DNA of 64,000 nucleotides from an uncultured Chthonomonas sp. (GTDB lineage Bacteria > Armatimonadota > Chthonomonadetes > Chthonomonadales > Chthonomonadaceae), in the NCBI GenBank assembly GCA_903859705.1, contig CAIONQ010000095.1:1-64000 (forward strand), read 5' to 3'. Positions 36,701-44,496 of this stretch are shown here, one piece after another. A program made the position numbers and the translations under genes. Within the stretch, counting starts at the first letter, position 1, and each line of letters begins with the position of its first letter. A model generated the notes under the pieces. That model saw nothing but the letters and a program-made list of their open reading frames with translations. It ran no database searches and was not told the DNA's origin.

Positions 36701-36808
36701 GCAACGGTGGTAATCGGTGGCATCGTCTCATCCACACTCCTAACCCTGGTCGTGCTTCCCACCCTCTATGGCTGGTTCGAGAAGGACGAACTCACCGGCA
36801 ACGGTTGA
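33716..36808 (+). CDS. Heavy-metal efflux RND transporter (CzcA/CusA family)
   Basis: 1030 aa, full length. Twelve membrane helices are expected; TM4 carries DFGLIVDGSVVMVEH with Asp394, Asp400 and Glu407, the proton-relay residues of heavy-metal RND pumps. The N-terminus (LKQRFFVILGMFLLIGMGVV, then LDAVPDITTNQVVVNTETPG) is typical of the HME group. DFG...DG...E points to divalent-cation pumps (Co/Zn/Cd/Ni) rather than the copper/silver group, but this is inference. It expels metal from periplasm or cytoplasm using the proton gradient. AAGGAGAGG stands before the ATG, 4 bases after the adaptor gene. Confidence 0.94.
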   Translation: MLEKILSFSLKQRFFVILGMFLLIGMGVVSWHSLTLDAVPDITTNQVVVNTETPGMGPMEVEKLVTFPIETAMGGIPGVEEVRSLSQYGLSQVTVTFSDHTDTYFARQLVNERLGTVKEQLPASIPAPQLGPVSTGLGDIYMYAVESDTRSPMELRTLQDWTIKPQLRTVPGVAEANTAGGQEKQFEVQVSPQKLLSRALSIRQIIEAVEKNNINAGGGFIEHNGEQTIVRSVGQAASLEDLRNIVIRSENGIPICLKDVAQVEYGTPLRTGVASKDGKETVIGIVMMLKGANGRTVANAAEQRMQHIREQLPADVKVTTVYNRADLVGETVHTVEKSLLEGGIFVIVVLLLLLGSFRGAVIVALAIPLSMLFAIILMNRFGISGNLMSLGAIDFGLIVDGSVVMVEHTIRCLSTEREHLGRTLTRHEVRNSVRASAREVAKPVAFAVSIITVVYLPILALEGTEGKMFKPMAFTVVFALIGALVLTLTLIPTLCSLLLSGDTRESGNRAMEVLSFLYRRALSSLMPARWPLAIGACCILLAAGFATTRLGSEFIPQLDEGSILIQPVRLRTVGVAETVRLVTAMEKVARTVPEVLTVFSRSGTPEVATDPMPMSLTDSFILLKPHHMWRPGFTKETIRAELEEKVKEVPGQGYSFTQPIQMRFSELVSGVKADIGVKVFGEDMDVLRKKADAISAVLRKVPGAEDVSVEQVEEIPVLEIQINRHAIARLGINVSDIQDWVGTVLGGRPLGQIIEGDKRFDLTVRLPEGVRNDLEQLKSLPIATPSGGSVQLADLADIKLVPTPAQISREHGSRRVVVQCNVRGADLGTFVSQAQAAIKQGVELKEGYYLEWGGQFENLQRAKSRLAVIVPLALGLIFLLLFSTFGSLKQATLIFTGVPLAVTGGIFALWMRGLPFSISAGVGFIALSGVAVLNGVVMVSAINNLRSQGTAVLLAVREGALARLRPVLMTALVAALGFIPMALNTGIGSEVQRPLATVVIGGIVSSTLLTLVVLPTLYGWFEKDELTGNG

Positions 36809-36829
36809 CACCGGATAACCTGCAGTCAA

Positions 36830-36876
36830 ATAGCAAAGAACCGTAGCTGCGCACCAGGCGCATCTACGGTTCTCCA
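36830..36876 (+). repeat. 47-bp hairpin repeat, copy 1
   Basis: AGAACCGTAG (36837-36846) pairs with CTACGGTTCT (36864-36873), with a partly self-complementary loop. 45 of 47 bases match the copy at 38763-38809. It stands 21 bases after the RND pump stop. It may act as a bidirectional terminator or mRNA 3' end; only a short T-rich tail follows. Confidence 0.8.
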
Positions 36877-37105
36877 TTTCGAGGAGGTCGAAAAACTCCT
36901 CCTTCTTGAAACACTTACGGCGTTCGACAATCTCCCGTAGCATCACTGCAATGTGCGCGGTTGGCCCGCCGAAAGCAGTAAAGCCTAGCTTTTAGAATAG
37001 CTGTGCCAGAGAAGCCAACGCTGCCGCCTAACGGACGTCCAGTTCAGCAGGTGGATGGTTTCATCAGGCAGGTTGGAGGGTGCGGGGATGTTCGTTTCTC
37101 CTAAC

Positions 37106-37924
37106 CTACCTCGCAGGCGCGGCATCTTGCTTCAAGGGTACGTCAGGCTTTTCTTCTTGTTTCACTTTCGGCCCGAACGTCCACTGATACGCCAAATATC
37201 CCATTCCCCTATTATTCCCATGAACGTCGTCTCCTACGGAACCCATCAGGTGATGCCCTTCATCAAAGTCGTAGGTGAAGCCAACGTTAAATCCCGTGCG
37301 GCTTGGTCCACCAACTGTTTGTGAGCTGGTGTAGAAGAGCTCCGTGCCAATTGCCAGCTTCTTGGTTACGTTTTTTTGTAACAACCAGCCTACAAACCCA
37401 TAATCTCTATTACCGACTCCCGGGTTGTGCCACGGGCCGCCGCCACCGTACGTGGTCCATGATCCCCAGCTTTTCTGAATCCAGAGCGGCAAAAAGATAG
37501 CGGTCTGCCCCGATCCGAGCCCGCGGGCTGCGGCTCCCGTCGGCACCTCGATAAGCGGGAAGATCCCGACCATCGGCCGTTTCGCGCTCTCCTGCGCAAA
37601 TCTCCACTTAACTCCAAACTCCATGTCGCCGTACCCATACTGCGCCGGTCCAAATACCGAGCGGCTATATGTCATCGGGGCTATGATATGTAACTGCACG
37701 TTAGGTGCGGCCCCGTAGTTTACCTCTACATGAGGAGAGGTCGTCATGAGGCCGAACTTATCGTTATTGTAAAGGGAGGCGATATAGACCTCCCAATGCT
37801 TGTACTCAACCGGGTCTGGATCGTCTGTAATGAAGGGCGGACCTGCGCCAGCACTCTTTGATATGATACACAGAGCACAGATTGCAAGACTGACTGTGCG
37901 CGACCTTATTACACCACGAAACAT
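37106..37924 (-). CDS. MetA-pathway-type outer-membrane protein
   Basis: 272 aa. Signal peptide about 1-27 (ends SAGAGPP). The mature start AGPPFITDDPDPVEYKHWEV is characteristic of proteins annotated as phenol MetA-pathway or transporter-like outer-membrane beta-barrels, common in Acidobacteria and relatives and often near RND efflux genes. The rest alternates short aromatic beta strands, as in a barrel, with a charged C-terminal tail (KQEEKPDVPLK). It is convergent with the RND operon. Its substrate is unknown. Confidence 0.75.
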   Translation of the reverse strand: MFRGVIRSRTVSLAICALCIISKSAGAGPPFITDDPDPVEYKHWEVYIASLYNNDKFGLMTTSPHVEVNYGAAPNVQLHIIAPMTYSRSVFGPAQYGYGDMEFGVKWRFAQESAKRPMVGIFPLIEVPTGAAARGLGSGQTAIFLPLWIQKSWGSWTTYGGGGPWHNPGVGNRDYGFVGWLLQKNVTKKLAIGTELFYTSSQTVGGPSRTGFNVGFTYDFDEGHHLMGSVGDDVHGNNRGMGYLAYQWTFGPKVKQEEKPDVPLKQDAAPAR

Positions 37925-37975
37925 CTTCCCCTCCTGAGTTCTTAGCGATTTCTGAAGCGCGACACCGGGAAATTA

Positions 37976-38561
37976 CTAACGCGTAGCTCGCCAGCTTAGT
38001 GTCACCGGGCTACCTTTACAGGAGGCTGCCACGTAGTTACACTCACCTTCACGCCCGGGGGCAAGGGCATCCTGGCCACTGGCGATGACCTCTTTCTGGC
38101 CGTTGAACCCCATCTTTATCTCAGTATAGCACCCGTCATCAAAGCCGGTGGCACGAGTGTGTCCGCTGCGCTGGAGACCTAGCGGGGGGCGTTTGGATTG
38201 TGGACATCAATAATGCCTTTCCCCGTTGTCTCCGGGATTCCGGAAGCCTTCAGCACCTGAAAGGCGAAATCTGGCGCCCGATTGGAACCGACAGGCCACC
38301 ACTCGATAGGCGCCATCCGCCGCCTGGCGCATCGGTGTCGAGCACTTGAGTGGTTTGACGGAATAGGGTTCCTCCTGGTGCAACATTCGGTTTGCTGCAC
38401 CAGCTACAGGACCTTTGTTGGATCGTATACGCCACGTTGTAGCTTCGGGAGGAGTGACACCCGAAGACAATGCTGGGCAAACGTGGTGCAAGCTGATAAT
38501 GTTCCTGGCAACGCTTCGGGTGTTTGCAACACAGATGGCGGCCCAAAACAGAACCCGACAA
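37976..38561 (-). pseudogene. Decayed coding region with frame changes
   Basis: Minus-strand frames look protein-like in succession but no single frame is open. One reads NVAPGGTLFRQTTQVLDTDA near 38360, a second MAPIEWWPVGSNRAPDFAFQ to GIIDVHNPNAPR (stop at 38179), a third from 38206 reads FDDGCYTEIKMGFNGQKEVI through to CNYVAASCKGSPVTLSWRAT (stop at 37976). I infer a gene broken by at least two frameshifts. The family is not recognised. The 5' limit is unclear; an equally open frame reaches 38694. The remainder of the 37925-38839 gap holds only the second hairpin repeat. Confidence 0.35.
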
Positions 38562-38762
38562 AGCTGTTTCGCCACCTATGCAGCCGGTTCCCTCCTCGCG
38601 TCGGGCGTTGCACTTTCGCTTGCTTCCTGTGCAAGCGCAGTCTCGTAGAGTAGCCGGGAACCCTGCGCATGGGGTTGGGTGTTAAACCCAACACACGCTA
38701 TATAAGCCTTACTGCTCCTACCGCCAACACTCTGGCGAGGAGGCAGTTTAGCCGAGAGCCAG

Positions 38763-38809
38763 ATAGCAAAGAACCGTAGTTGCGCACCGGGCGCATCTAC
38801 GGTTCTCCA
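38763..38809 (+). repeat. 47-bp hairpin repeat, copy 2
   Basis: Differs from the copy at 36830-36876 at two positions, both in the loop side (T for C, G for A), so the stem AGAACCGTAG/CTACGGTTCT is intact. It lies 31 bases after the pafA stop, again directly downstream of an operon. Confidence 0.8.
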
Positions 38810-38839
38810 GGTTGACTTTGGTTTTTACGCACCTAAGAC

Positions 38840-40312
38840 TTACACCCCACGCATAAAGCGTGCCGCCTCTTTTTCGTAGGTGTGGAATGGGTTCTTCAAA
38901 TCCAGCTGGCGGTTGCGTTCAATGTAAACCGCATCCCAATCGATCACGTAGCGTGCAGAGGGGCGCGTGAGCAGTTGAGACACTATCTGGCCACGGCCGC
39001 ATGCGCGGGTGTTTTGAGGCGGCACTGTAATCGCCTGCTCCACCTCGGCATCGGTTACCATTCTGCGCATGGCTCCTGCTGCCTCCAACCCGTAGAACAG
39101 CCCATCTCGCGGGCTAATATTGTGGTACTCAAGATCCAGGCTGTGCATGATGTCATCTTGCCAGGTGCCGCCGTTTTCCTCAATAAACTGCCGGAAGAGC
39201 ACGTACTTGGCCGACCAATCCAACCGATCTGCGGTTGATAGTGGATCCGTTTCCAGATCGTTAAGTATCTGCTCCCACTCTCGTAACACAATGTCGGATT
39301 CTACAGATTTGCCGGTATAAGCCTTCTTAGCTGCACGCAGGTAGCGGCGCTGAAGCTCAATGGCTGGCAACATTTTGCCATCCCGCATGATTACCGGCCA
39401 GCGGAAGTTCGTATTGCGAGATACCGAACGCAGCGTCTCCAGCGGATCTTCAACTTCAATCCCATCCGGTATCAGCCCGTCCTCTATAAGATCTAACACC
39501 AGAGAGGTTGTTCCCACTTTGAGGAACGCCGCATACTCAGACATATTGCTTTCACCATACAGTATATGGAGCCGATGAAGGTTAGAGTAAGAGTAATACG
39601 ATTCCCATTTTGGGTTAATGATTGCCCGGTTAAAGCGCACGCGACTGGAGATGGTTTTAACAATATGATCGGCGCGTTGAGAAAGCTGAAAGTCTACCGT
39701 GGGATCTGGCTCTACCCCGTAGAAGTTGGAAACCCAAACATAATCCACTTCATGCTCGCCCAGGTTTTGCAGGTTCGCCTGATCCGTGGGCCGCGTTAAC
39801 ACATGGCCACCTACCCGCCCGATGCCAGCAAAAATCTGGCGCGTAACCAGGAAGGGAAGCAGATAACTCAGCGCATCGGTAAAAAAACTCTCTTCTATCT
39901 GCACCAGGTAGTTTTCGTGGCAGCCAAATGTGTGCCCACCAAAGTGATCGATGCTATTGTTGTGAAAGCTAACCAGATCTTCCAGGTTAAGATCCGTTAA
40001 TAGCTGGCTAAGCAGCATACGTCCCGCTCGGTCGTGCCGTACAAGATCAAGTAGAGAGGTGCACTCGGGGGTTGCATACTCTTCGTGGCTGCCCACAGCA
40101 TCCACATATAGCCTGCCGCCGTTCTTCAAAAACCCCCCGGCATGCGCTGGCTCAAAGGCATAATCCCTCGCATGCAGGTCTATAACGCCAAGCTTACGGT
40201 CGTAAAAAGCATGATCTTTTATGAGCTCTACAACCTCTTCTGGCGTTCCCGCAGAAGGGTCTCGAACCATACAGCCGAACTCTGTCTCGATGCCGTATAT
40301 GCGTTGATCCAT
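38840..40312 (-). CDS. pafA: Pup/UBact-protein ligase PafA
   Basis: 490 aa, the family length. It uses ATP to join the C-terminal Glu of the tag to a lysine of the target. The glutamine-synthetase-like core shows IYGIETEFG at the N-terminus, NGGRLYVDAVGSHEEYATPE with the proposed catalytic Asp71, and FHNNSIDHFGGHTFGCHENY. The C-terminal domain (VIDWDAVYIERNRQLDLKNP FHTYEKE) matches PafA rather than Dop, which has a different tail. It is the last gene of the proteasome operon, separated from prcA by 114 bases that contain a hairpin. Assignment between the two homologs rests on the missing Dop loop and on the tail. Confidence 0.92.
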   Translation of the reverse strand: MDQRIYGIETEFGCMVRDPSAGTPEEVVELIKDHAFYDRKLGVIDLHARDYAFEPAHAGGFLKNGGRLYVDAVGSHEEYATPECTSLLDLVRHDRAGRMLLSQLLTDLNLEDLVSFHNNSIDHFGGHTFGCHENYLVQIEESFFTDALSYLLPFLVTRQIFAGIGRVGGHVLTRPTDQANLQNLGEHEVDYVWVSNFYGVEPDPTVDFQLSQRADHIVKTISSRVRFNRAIINPKWESYYSYSNLHRLHILYGESNMSEYAAFLKVGTTSLVLDLIEDGLIPDGIEVEDPLETLRSVSRNTNFRWPVIMRDGKMLPAIELQRRYLRAAKKAYTGKSVESDIVLREWEQILNDLETDPLSTADRLDWSAKYVLFRQFIEENGGTWQDDIMHSLDLEYHNISPRDGLFYGLEAAGAMRRMVTDAEVEQAITVPPQNTRACGRGQIVSQLLTRPSARYVIDWDAVYIERNRQLDLKNPFHTYEKEAARFMRGV

Positions 40313-40375
40313 CGTTTTTTAACCTGTGGAATGCCGCAATGGCGGCCATCGGGAAGTGTTTTGCGATTGAAATAA

Positions 40376-40405
40376 TGGAGAGCAGATTTATAGACCTGCT
40401 CTCCA
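40376..40405 (-). terminator. Hairpin between prcA and pafA
   Basis: TGGAGAGCAG (40376-40385) pairs perfectly with CTGCTCTCCA (40396-40405), loop 10. On the minus strand it is followed by TTATTTC. It could end part of the transcription after prcA and lower pafA expression. Confidence 0.65.
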
Positions 40406-40426
40406 CGATTGCAGATAATTGGGGAT

Positions 40427-41221
40427 TTAGAAAGCAGCGAGAACCTGGCCAACCTCATCTGCGGTGAGGAGGCGGAAGCGAACATCTTTCGCGCTCTTGC
40501 GCTCCAACAGGGCAGCCTCTACAGACGCATCTTTCAGCTCATCATGAAGAAATGCCTTATCTGCTTCTTCACCTTCCACTGCCTTTAGTGGCGATATATC
40601 GTCATCATCTCGCCTGCCGATTACGCTCTGCTGAAGGGCTACACGTGCTCCCGCACACCAGGCACGCAGGGCCAGATCAAGAGCCTGAGGCACGGGAAGT
40701 GAGCCAAGCGCTTCAAGATCCCCAAGCCGCTCCAGCATCTTATCTTCGGCAGCAGCCGAGCCAGCAACCACAGCCGCTCGCTCAGATCGGCGGAACTCCC
40801 CATCGTAATTCAGCACATAAAAACCATCTGCACCCGTGCCGGTTCCAGCCTCTGCAAACAGAGCCTTGAGGACAAACGGCACCACCATCTGATCTCCAAA
40901 GCCCTTCTTAATGGCCGGGCTAAGCGTAAAGCCTACCAGCCTATGCATCGTTACATCGTCCGGGCTGCGTTCAAATCCCTCCTGATGCGCCATGTTAATG
41001 GAGGCGAGGCGAATAGCCTCGATATCGGATTGGTTGCCTATAGCGGAGAACATGTGCCGATCGTAAATCTCAAACACTTTGCGCTGAGATCGCCGAATGG
41101 TTACAAGCATCAGGCCCGATGCGGTTGCAATCCCCACAACCGGGCTACCCTCTCGCAACCGCTCATCGATATAATCTCGACGGTGCCCAACTGCTTCACT
41201 AAAATCGAACGGTGTATACAT
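40427..41221 (-). CDS. prcA: Proteasome subunit alpha
   Basis: 264 aa. N-terminal FDFSEAVGHRRDYIDERLRE corresponds to the gate and H0 helix of PrcA, followed by the Ntn-hydrolase-type sandwich (VVGIATASGLMLVTIRR, KVFEIYDRHMFSAIGNQSDI, then FTLSPAIKK). There is no catalytic Thr, as expected for alpha. Seven copies cap each end of the 20S core. An acidic tail (ISPLKAVEGEEADKAFLHDE) precedes the last strand. Its ATG overlaps the previous stop as TAATG, so it is translationally coupled to the unknown gene upstream. Confidence 0.93.
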   Translation of the reverse strand: MYTPFDFSEAVGHRRDYIDERLREGSPVVGIATASGLMLVTIRRSQRKVFEIYDRHMFSAIGNQSDIEAIRLASINMAHQEGFERSPDDVTMHRLVGFTLSPAIKKGFGDQMVVPFVLKALFAEAGTGTGADGFYVLNYDGEFRRSERAAVVAGSAAAEDKMLERLGDLEALGSLPVPQALDLALRAWCAGARVALQQSVIGRRDDDDISPLKAVEGEEADKAFLHDELKDASVEAALLERKSAKDVRFRLLTADEVGQVLAAF

Positions 41222-41841
41222 TATTCGCCTGCATCTCTGGTGTGTTTTTTATCTTTGCCGGTTGTTGTTTGATTTGCCTTAGCGTGAATTCTTGCATCGG
41301 GTGCTACCTCGCCCTGTAGCATGTGAACTTGCTCTAAAGCGGGCACTGCATCCCAGGAATTAGCCTGCAACTCCGTGCTTAACCTCACGCTTCCGAGGTT
41401 CTCGGAGACAGCGGGTTTCGGGGGCTCTGCAACGGAAATCGGCGTTCCCATGGTGACCTGACTAGAAGTCACTCGCGCAGATGGTTTGAGAAGATTTGCC
41501 CCAAAGGCCCCAACGCCCAGCAGTAGGGTTAGAACTGCAGCCGCACGGCTCCTGCGGATCATATTCATTCGCACAGCAGCCGTGCCTACAGGGCAGTCTT
41601 TTGTCAGGATCGTTCCGTCAGAGCGTTGATAGTACCGCACACACAGCCGGCCCTCATGGCTCCTCAGCAATCCTTCGGCCTCTGGCTGAGACATATCAGA
41701 CAGGTTGTAAACGTTCATGCGGCACTCGCTGCAAAATCTAACCCGCTCAGGATCTGTATCCACAGGAGTCATATTTTGCCAGGAAGCCGGGCAGGGCGCG
41801 GCAACCTTTACGTACTGTAGAAGAGGCAACTCAGATTTCAC
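41221..41841 (-). CDS. Unknown Cys-motif, single-pass membrane protein inside the proteasome operon
   Basis: 206 aa. The N-terminal 90 residues carry PCPASWQNM (Cys17), RFCSECRMNVYNLSDM (Cys37, Cys40), GRLCVRYYQR (Cys67) and TKDCPVG (Cys83). This resembles a family in Bacteroidota and Acidobacteria with PCxxxWxxM...FCxxC...CxR, a likely metal-binding module of unknown role. A membrane helix lies near 98-116 after a basic patch; about 85 polar residues follow, ending in KDKKHTRDAGE. It sits 52 bases after prcB and overlaps the prcA start by one base, so it is made with the core subunits. No function can be assigned; adaptor, membrane tether or redox sensor are possibilities. Confidence 0.8.
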   Translation of the reverse strand: MKSELPLLQYVKVAAPCPASWQNMTPVDTDPERVRFCSECRMNVYNLSDMSQPEAEGLLRSHEGRLCVRYYQRSDGTILTKDCPVGTAAVRMNMIRRSRAAAVLTLLLGVGAFGANLLKPSARVTSSQVTMGTPISVAEPPKPAVSENLGSVRLSTELQANSWDAVPALEQVHMLQGEVAPDARIHAKANQTTTGKDKKHTRDAGE

Positions 41842-41893
41842 TTCGCCCCGCTTTCTGCTTGCACTACCGCATGCCGTTACTTACAACCCGTGC

Positions 41894-42715
41894 TCAGGCC
41901 CTCTGTAGGGCTATCTTGCCGCCGGAAGCGTTATCTATCTCCGCCACGATCTCTCGCAGCTCTTGCTCGCTCACATCCTCAATGCCCGCAGCACTGATGG
42001 TTGTGGCCAACGGCAGAATTTTGGACCATCCGCCCGTGGCGGCATCCAGATCGGCGGCAATATCCAGCAAGTAGAGCGCCTCTTTCAGAGCCTCGCGCTT
42101 TGTCATCAGATGAAACGGCTTTTTGGTTTTGACTATGTAGTCGAAAACGCCGCGTATCTGCATAGAACCACTGCCTGCAGCCCCGAACTCTGCGCTCTCA
42201 AACCGTGCCCCCATGCCATCGTAGAAGAATATGCGCCCTTCTCCGGCGGCTGTATCATACGTGGTTAAAATGGGAATGAAGCCACCGATGCCCTGCAACG
42301 CATCCGGGATACCGGCTCGTACCACTTTCGCCAGCTCTGCCAGCTTACCATCCAGGCTCATTGCCTGCAAATAGGTGCGCTCGTACAGTTTGAATGACGT
42401 TCGGAGATACCTCACAACCTCCATGGCTCGGGCAAACGAGCCGGAGATGGCAAGCAGGGTAAATTCATCAATTGGCAGCACCTTCTCTGCGCGATCGTAC
42501 ATAATCGCGAAGTTCGCCGTGGCGCGCCTGTCTCCAACACTGATAACACCGCCATCATACTTAACCGCGATAACTGTGGTGCCATGGGTATCAAAACCGC
42601 TGCCAGCAGCCACTGCACCCGGAGGCAGGGGGCGTGTAATGGGGTGGCCGCTTTGTTCAAGCAGTTCCCACAAATCCCCTGCTGGCTGCTTTCGTCCGTC
42701 ACTGGTTCCGTGCAT
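41894..42715 (-). CDS. prcB: Proteasome subunit beta
   Basis: 273 aa from the ATG at 42715, chosen because it clears the UBact stop by 13 bases; an ATG at 42775 would overlap UBact by 47 bases and add 20 residues. The propeptide ends at DTHG, and the mature chain starts TTVIAVKYDGG. With Thr1 set there, Asp17 (VGDRRA) and Lys33 (AEKVLP) fall at the exact catalytic positions, so the peptidase is intact. Later, GSGSMQIRG matches the Ser129 region. The propeptide is 45 residues, shorter than the 57 of Mycobacterium. Two rings of seven form the proteolytic chamber. Confidence 0.93.
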   Translation of the reverse strand: MHGTSDGRKQPAGDLWELLEQSGHPITRPLPPGAVAAGSGFDTHGTTVIAVKYDGGVISVGDRRATANFAIMYDRAEKVLPIDEFTLLAISGSFARAMEVVRYLRTSFKLYERTYLQAMSLDGKLAELAKVVRAGIPDALQGIGGFIPILTTYDTAAGEGRIFFYDGMGARFESAEFGAAGSGSMQIRGVFDYIVKTKKPFHLMTKREALKEALYLLDIAADLDAATGGWSKILPLATTISAAGIEDVSEQELREIVAEIDNASGGKIALQRA

Positions 42716-42728
42716 ATTCACAGACTGC

Positions 42729-42917
42729 CTACTCTCCGCTTCGTTGCCTGTACTTCTTTGCTGTATCCGGATCAACCCGCTTCATTCGCTTTAACAGGTC
42801 GCTGGTATCCGGCCTTTGTACGCCGGGTTTTGCCGGTCCATCGCCATCGCTCTCTTTGCGCAAAGGATTGATGGGCGCTGTCGGGGCCAATCTTCGATCT
42901 TCACCACGTATTTCCAT
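42729..42917 (-). CDS. UBact (Pup-like protein modifier)
   Basis: 62 aa from the ATG at 42917, preceded by GGAGGA at good distance. An ATG at 42953 overlaps the Dop stop as ATGA and would add 12 residues. The N-terminal half is disordered (RLAPTAPINPLR, GDGPAKPG). The C-terminal half is DTSDLLKRMKRVDPDTAKKY then RQRSGE. This matches the UBact group, described in Nitrospirae, Verrucomicrobia, Armatimonadetes and others as a Pup relative. The last residue is Glu, so PafA can use it without deamidation by Dop. It lies between dop and prcB as pup does in Actinobacteria. Confidence 0.9.
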   Translation of the reverse strand: MEIRGEDRRLAPTAPINPLRKESDGDGPAKPGVQRPDTSDLLKRMKRVDPDTAKKYRQRSGE

Positions 42918-42949
42918 TGCCTGTCCTCCACTACGCGCTAAGCGTTCTC

Positions 42950-44479
42950 TCATTTGGCGTTCAAACCTGCCGATGTAAGCGGTTTACCATGAACCACCTC
43001 TACAAAGGCATCCAGGGTTTCAGTACTCCGCACATCGTTATTCAGCTCCTGCAGATTGTCCTCTACAAGGCTGTTCATATCAAACAGCAGATCCTGCCCA
43101 CGGTGCTTGAAGGCAATTCCATTCCAGCCTATGCTGCGAACAGAGTCTGCAAACCGGGAAGCAAAATGCCCACGAATGGCGGCCCGCGTGTCCTGAGGGG
43201 GTGCCAGCACTGCCGCCAGCACATCCTTTTCATCCACCAGAGTAATCATGCTTCCCGCTTCCACCAGCCCATAATACAGGCTGGCAGTTACATCGGTATT
43301 GTGGTATTCCAGATCCAGGCTCTGCATGTGCGCGCTGTTCCAGCTCAGTCCTTCGTCCTCTCTGAAACCACGGAACAGTGCATACTTGGCCGCCCAATCC
43401 AGCCTGTCTGCAGCTTGTGATGGATCTACCGCAAGAATATCCAGAATAGAGGTCCACTCGGCCAGCACCCAGTCGGTTTCAGAGCTTTCGCCCTGAAGCC
43501 TCTTTTGTGCCTCTGCCAGGTAGATGCGCTGGATTTCTATTGCGGTAAGTGGCGGGCCGCCATGGCGCTCAACGGCTGCTTTCAGAGTAACATCACGAGA
43601 AATGGCTTTGCCCGCTCGCACAGGGTCCATCAGCCGAACAGGGGCCTCAAGCCCCTCCTCCAGCATGCGCAACACCAAACTGGTGGTGCCCATCTTTAAT
43701 GCGGTGGCATACTCGCTCATATTGGCATCGCCACAAATCACATGCAAGCGCCGATATTTAGCAGGCGTTGCATGCGGTTCATCTCGCGTGTTCACCACAG
43801 GTCTGTTATGCAGTGTATCCACGCTGGCTTCTACTGCGAAGTAATCTGCCCGCTGCGATAGCTGAAACGTATCGGGGTTTACCGATCTGTCGTTCTCAAC
43901 GCCACACTTCCCTGCCCCGGCAAACACCTGCCGGCTTACGAAAAACGGCAACAGGCTTTGCACCAGCGTTTCGGTAGGGACAGAACGGGCCATCAGGTAG
44001 CCCTCGTGCGTTCCGTAGCTGGAGCCGTGATAGTCTGTGTTGTTTTTGTACAGTGTTACTGGCACCCCACGCTGATGCGAGCGTGCTTCCGCCGCGCTCT
44101 GCACTACACGCTCGCCAGCCTTATCATAGGTAATAACGCTGAGTATGGAGTTGCACTCAGGGGTGGCGTACTCTGGATGGCCATGATCGTTGTAGAAGCG
44201 CGCGCCGTTGGTAAGAATACGATCGCTGCGCTCCTCTTCACGCGTCATGGGCTTCACGCCTGGCGCATCAAACTGGGCATCATCCGGGTTCTGTGCCAGG
44301 TTCTGCACGGTAAAACCGCGCATATCCCGCCTGGGATCTTCCCCACGGTAGTTCCAGCCTGCGGCGGCCTTGCCGGGGTACGCCCGAATAAGCGCGATGC
44401 TCTCGGCAATCCAATCGTTGGCGCCCAGGCCCTCCACCACAATCCCATATTCAGTTTCTATGCCCAGCAATCGATGCAT
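42950..44479 (-). CDS. dop: Depupylase/deamidase Dop
   Basis: 509 aa. It is homologous to PafA but with Dop hallmarks: LLGIETEYGI, the long insert containing RRDMRGFTVQNLAQNP (the Dop loop, about 50-85), NGARFYNDHGHPEYATPE with catalytic Asp98, and the tail GQDLLFDMNSLVEDNLQELN. It removes the tag from substrates. Since UBact here already ends in Glu, its deamidase activity would be unnecessary, leaving depupylation as its role. It lies 17 bases after the ATPase stop and overlaps or nearly touches UBact. Confidence 0.92.
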   Translation of the reverse strand: MHRLLGIETEYGIVVEGLGANDWIAESIALIRAYPGKAAAGWNYRGEDPRRDMRGFTVQNLAQNPDDAQFDAPGVKPMTREEERSDRILTNGARFYNDHGHPEYATPECNSILSVITYDKAGERVVQSAAEARSHQRGVPVTLYKNNTDYHGSSYGTHEGYLMARSVPTETLVQSLLPFFVSRQVFAGAGKCGVENDRSVNPDTFQLSQRADYFAVEASVDTLHNRPVVNTRDEPHATPAKYRRLHVICGDANMSEYATALKMGTTSLVLRMLEEGLEAPVRLMDPVRAGKAISRDVTLKAAVERHGGPPLTAIEIQRIYLAEAQKRLQGESSETDWVLAEWTSILDILAVDPSQAADRLDWAAKYALFRGFREDEGLSWNSAHMQSLDLEYHNTDVTASLYYGLVEAGSMITLVDEKDVLAAVLAPPQDTRAAIRGHFASRFADSVRSIGWNGIAFKHRGQDLLFDMNSLVEDNLQELNNDVRSTETLDAFVEVVHGKPLTSAGLNAK

Positions 44480-44496
44480 AATGGCGCTTTCTTATC

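Noticed and set aside
30743-36808. Copper/silver specificity (CusCBA)
   Set aside because: The TM4 motif DFG...DG...E fits divalent-cation pumps better, and no CusF-type or CopZ-type gene is adjacent; specificity left open.
38675-38695. Hairpin GTTGGGT/ACCCAAC as a terminator
   Set aside because: It is short, has no T-run and lies between the decayed region and the repeat, with no gene clearly ending there.
42729-42953. UBact start at 42953 (ATGA overlap with dop)
   Set aside because: Kept only as an alternative; the ATG at 42917 has a clear GGAGGA and gives a length typical of the family.
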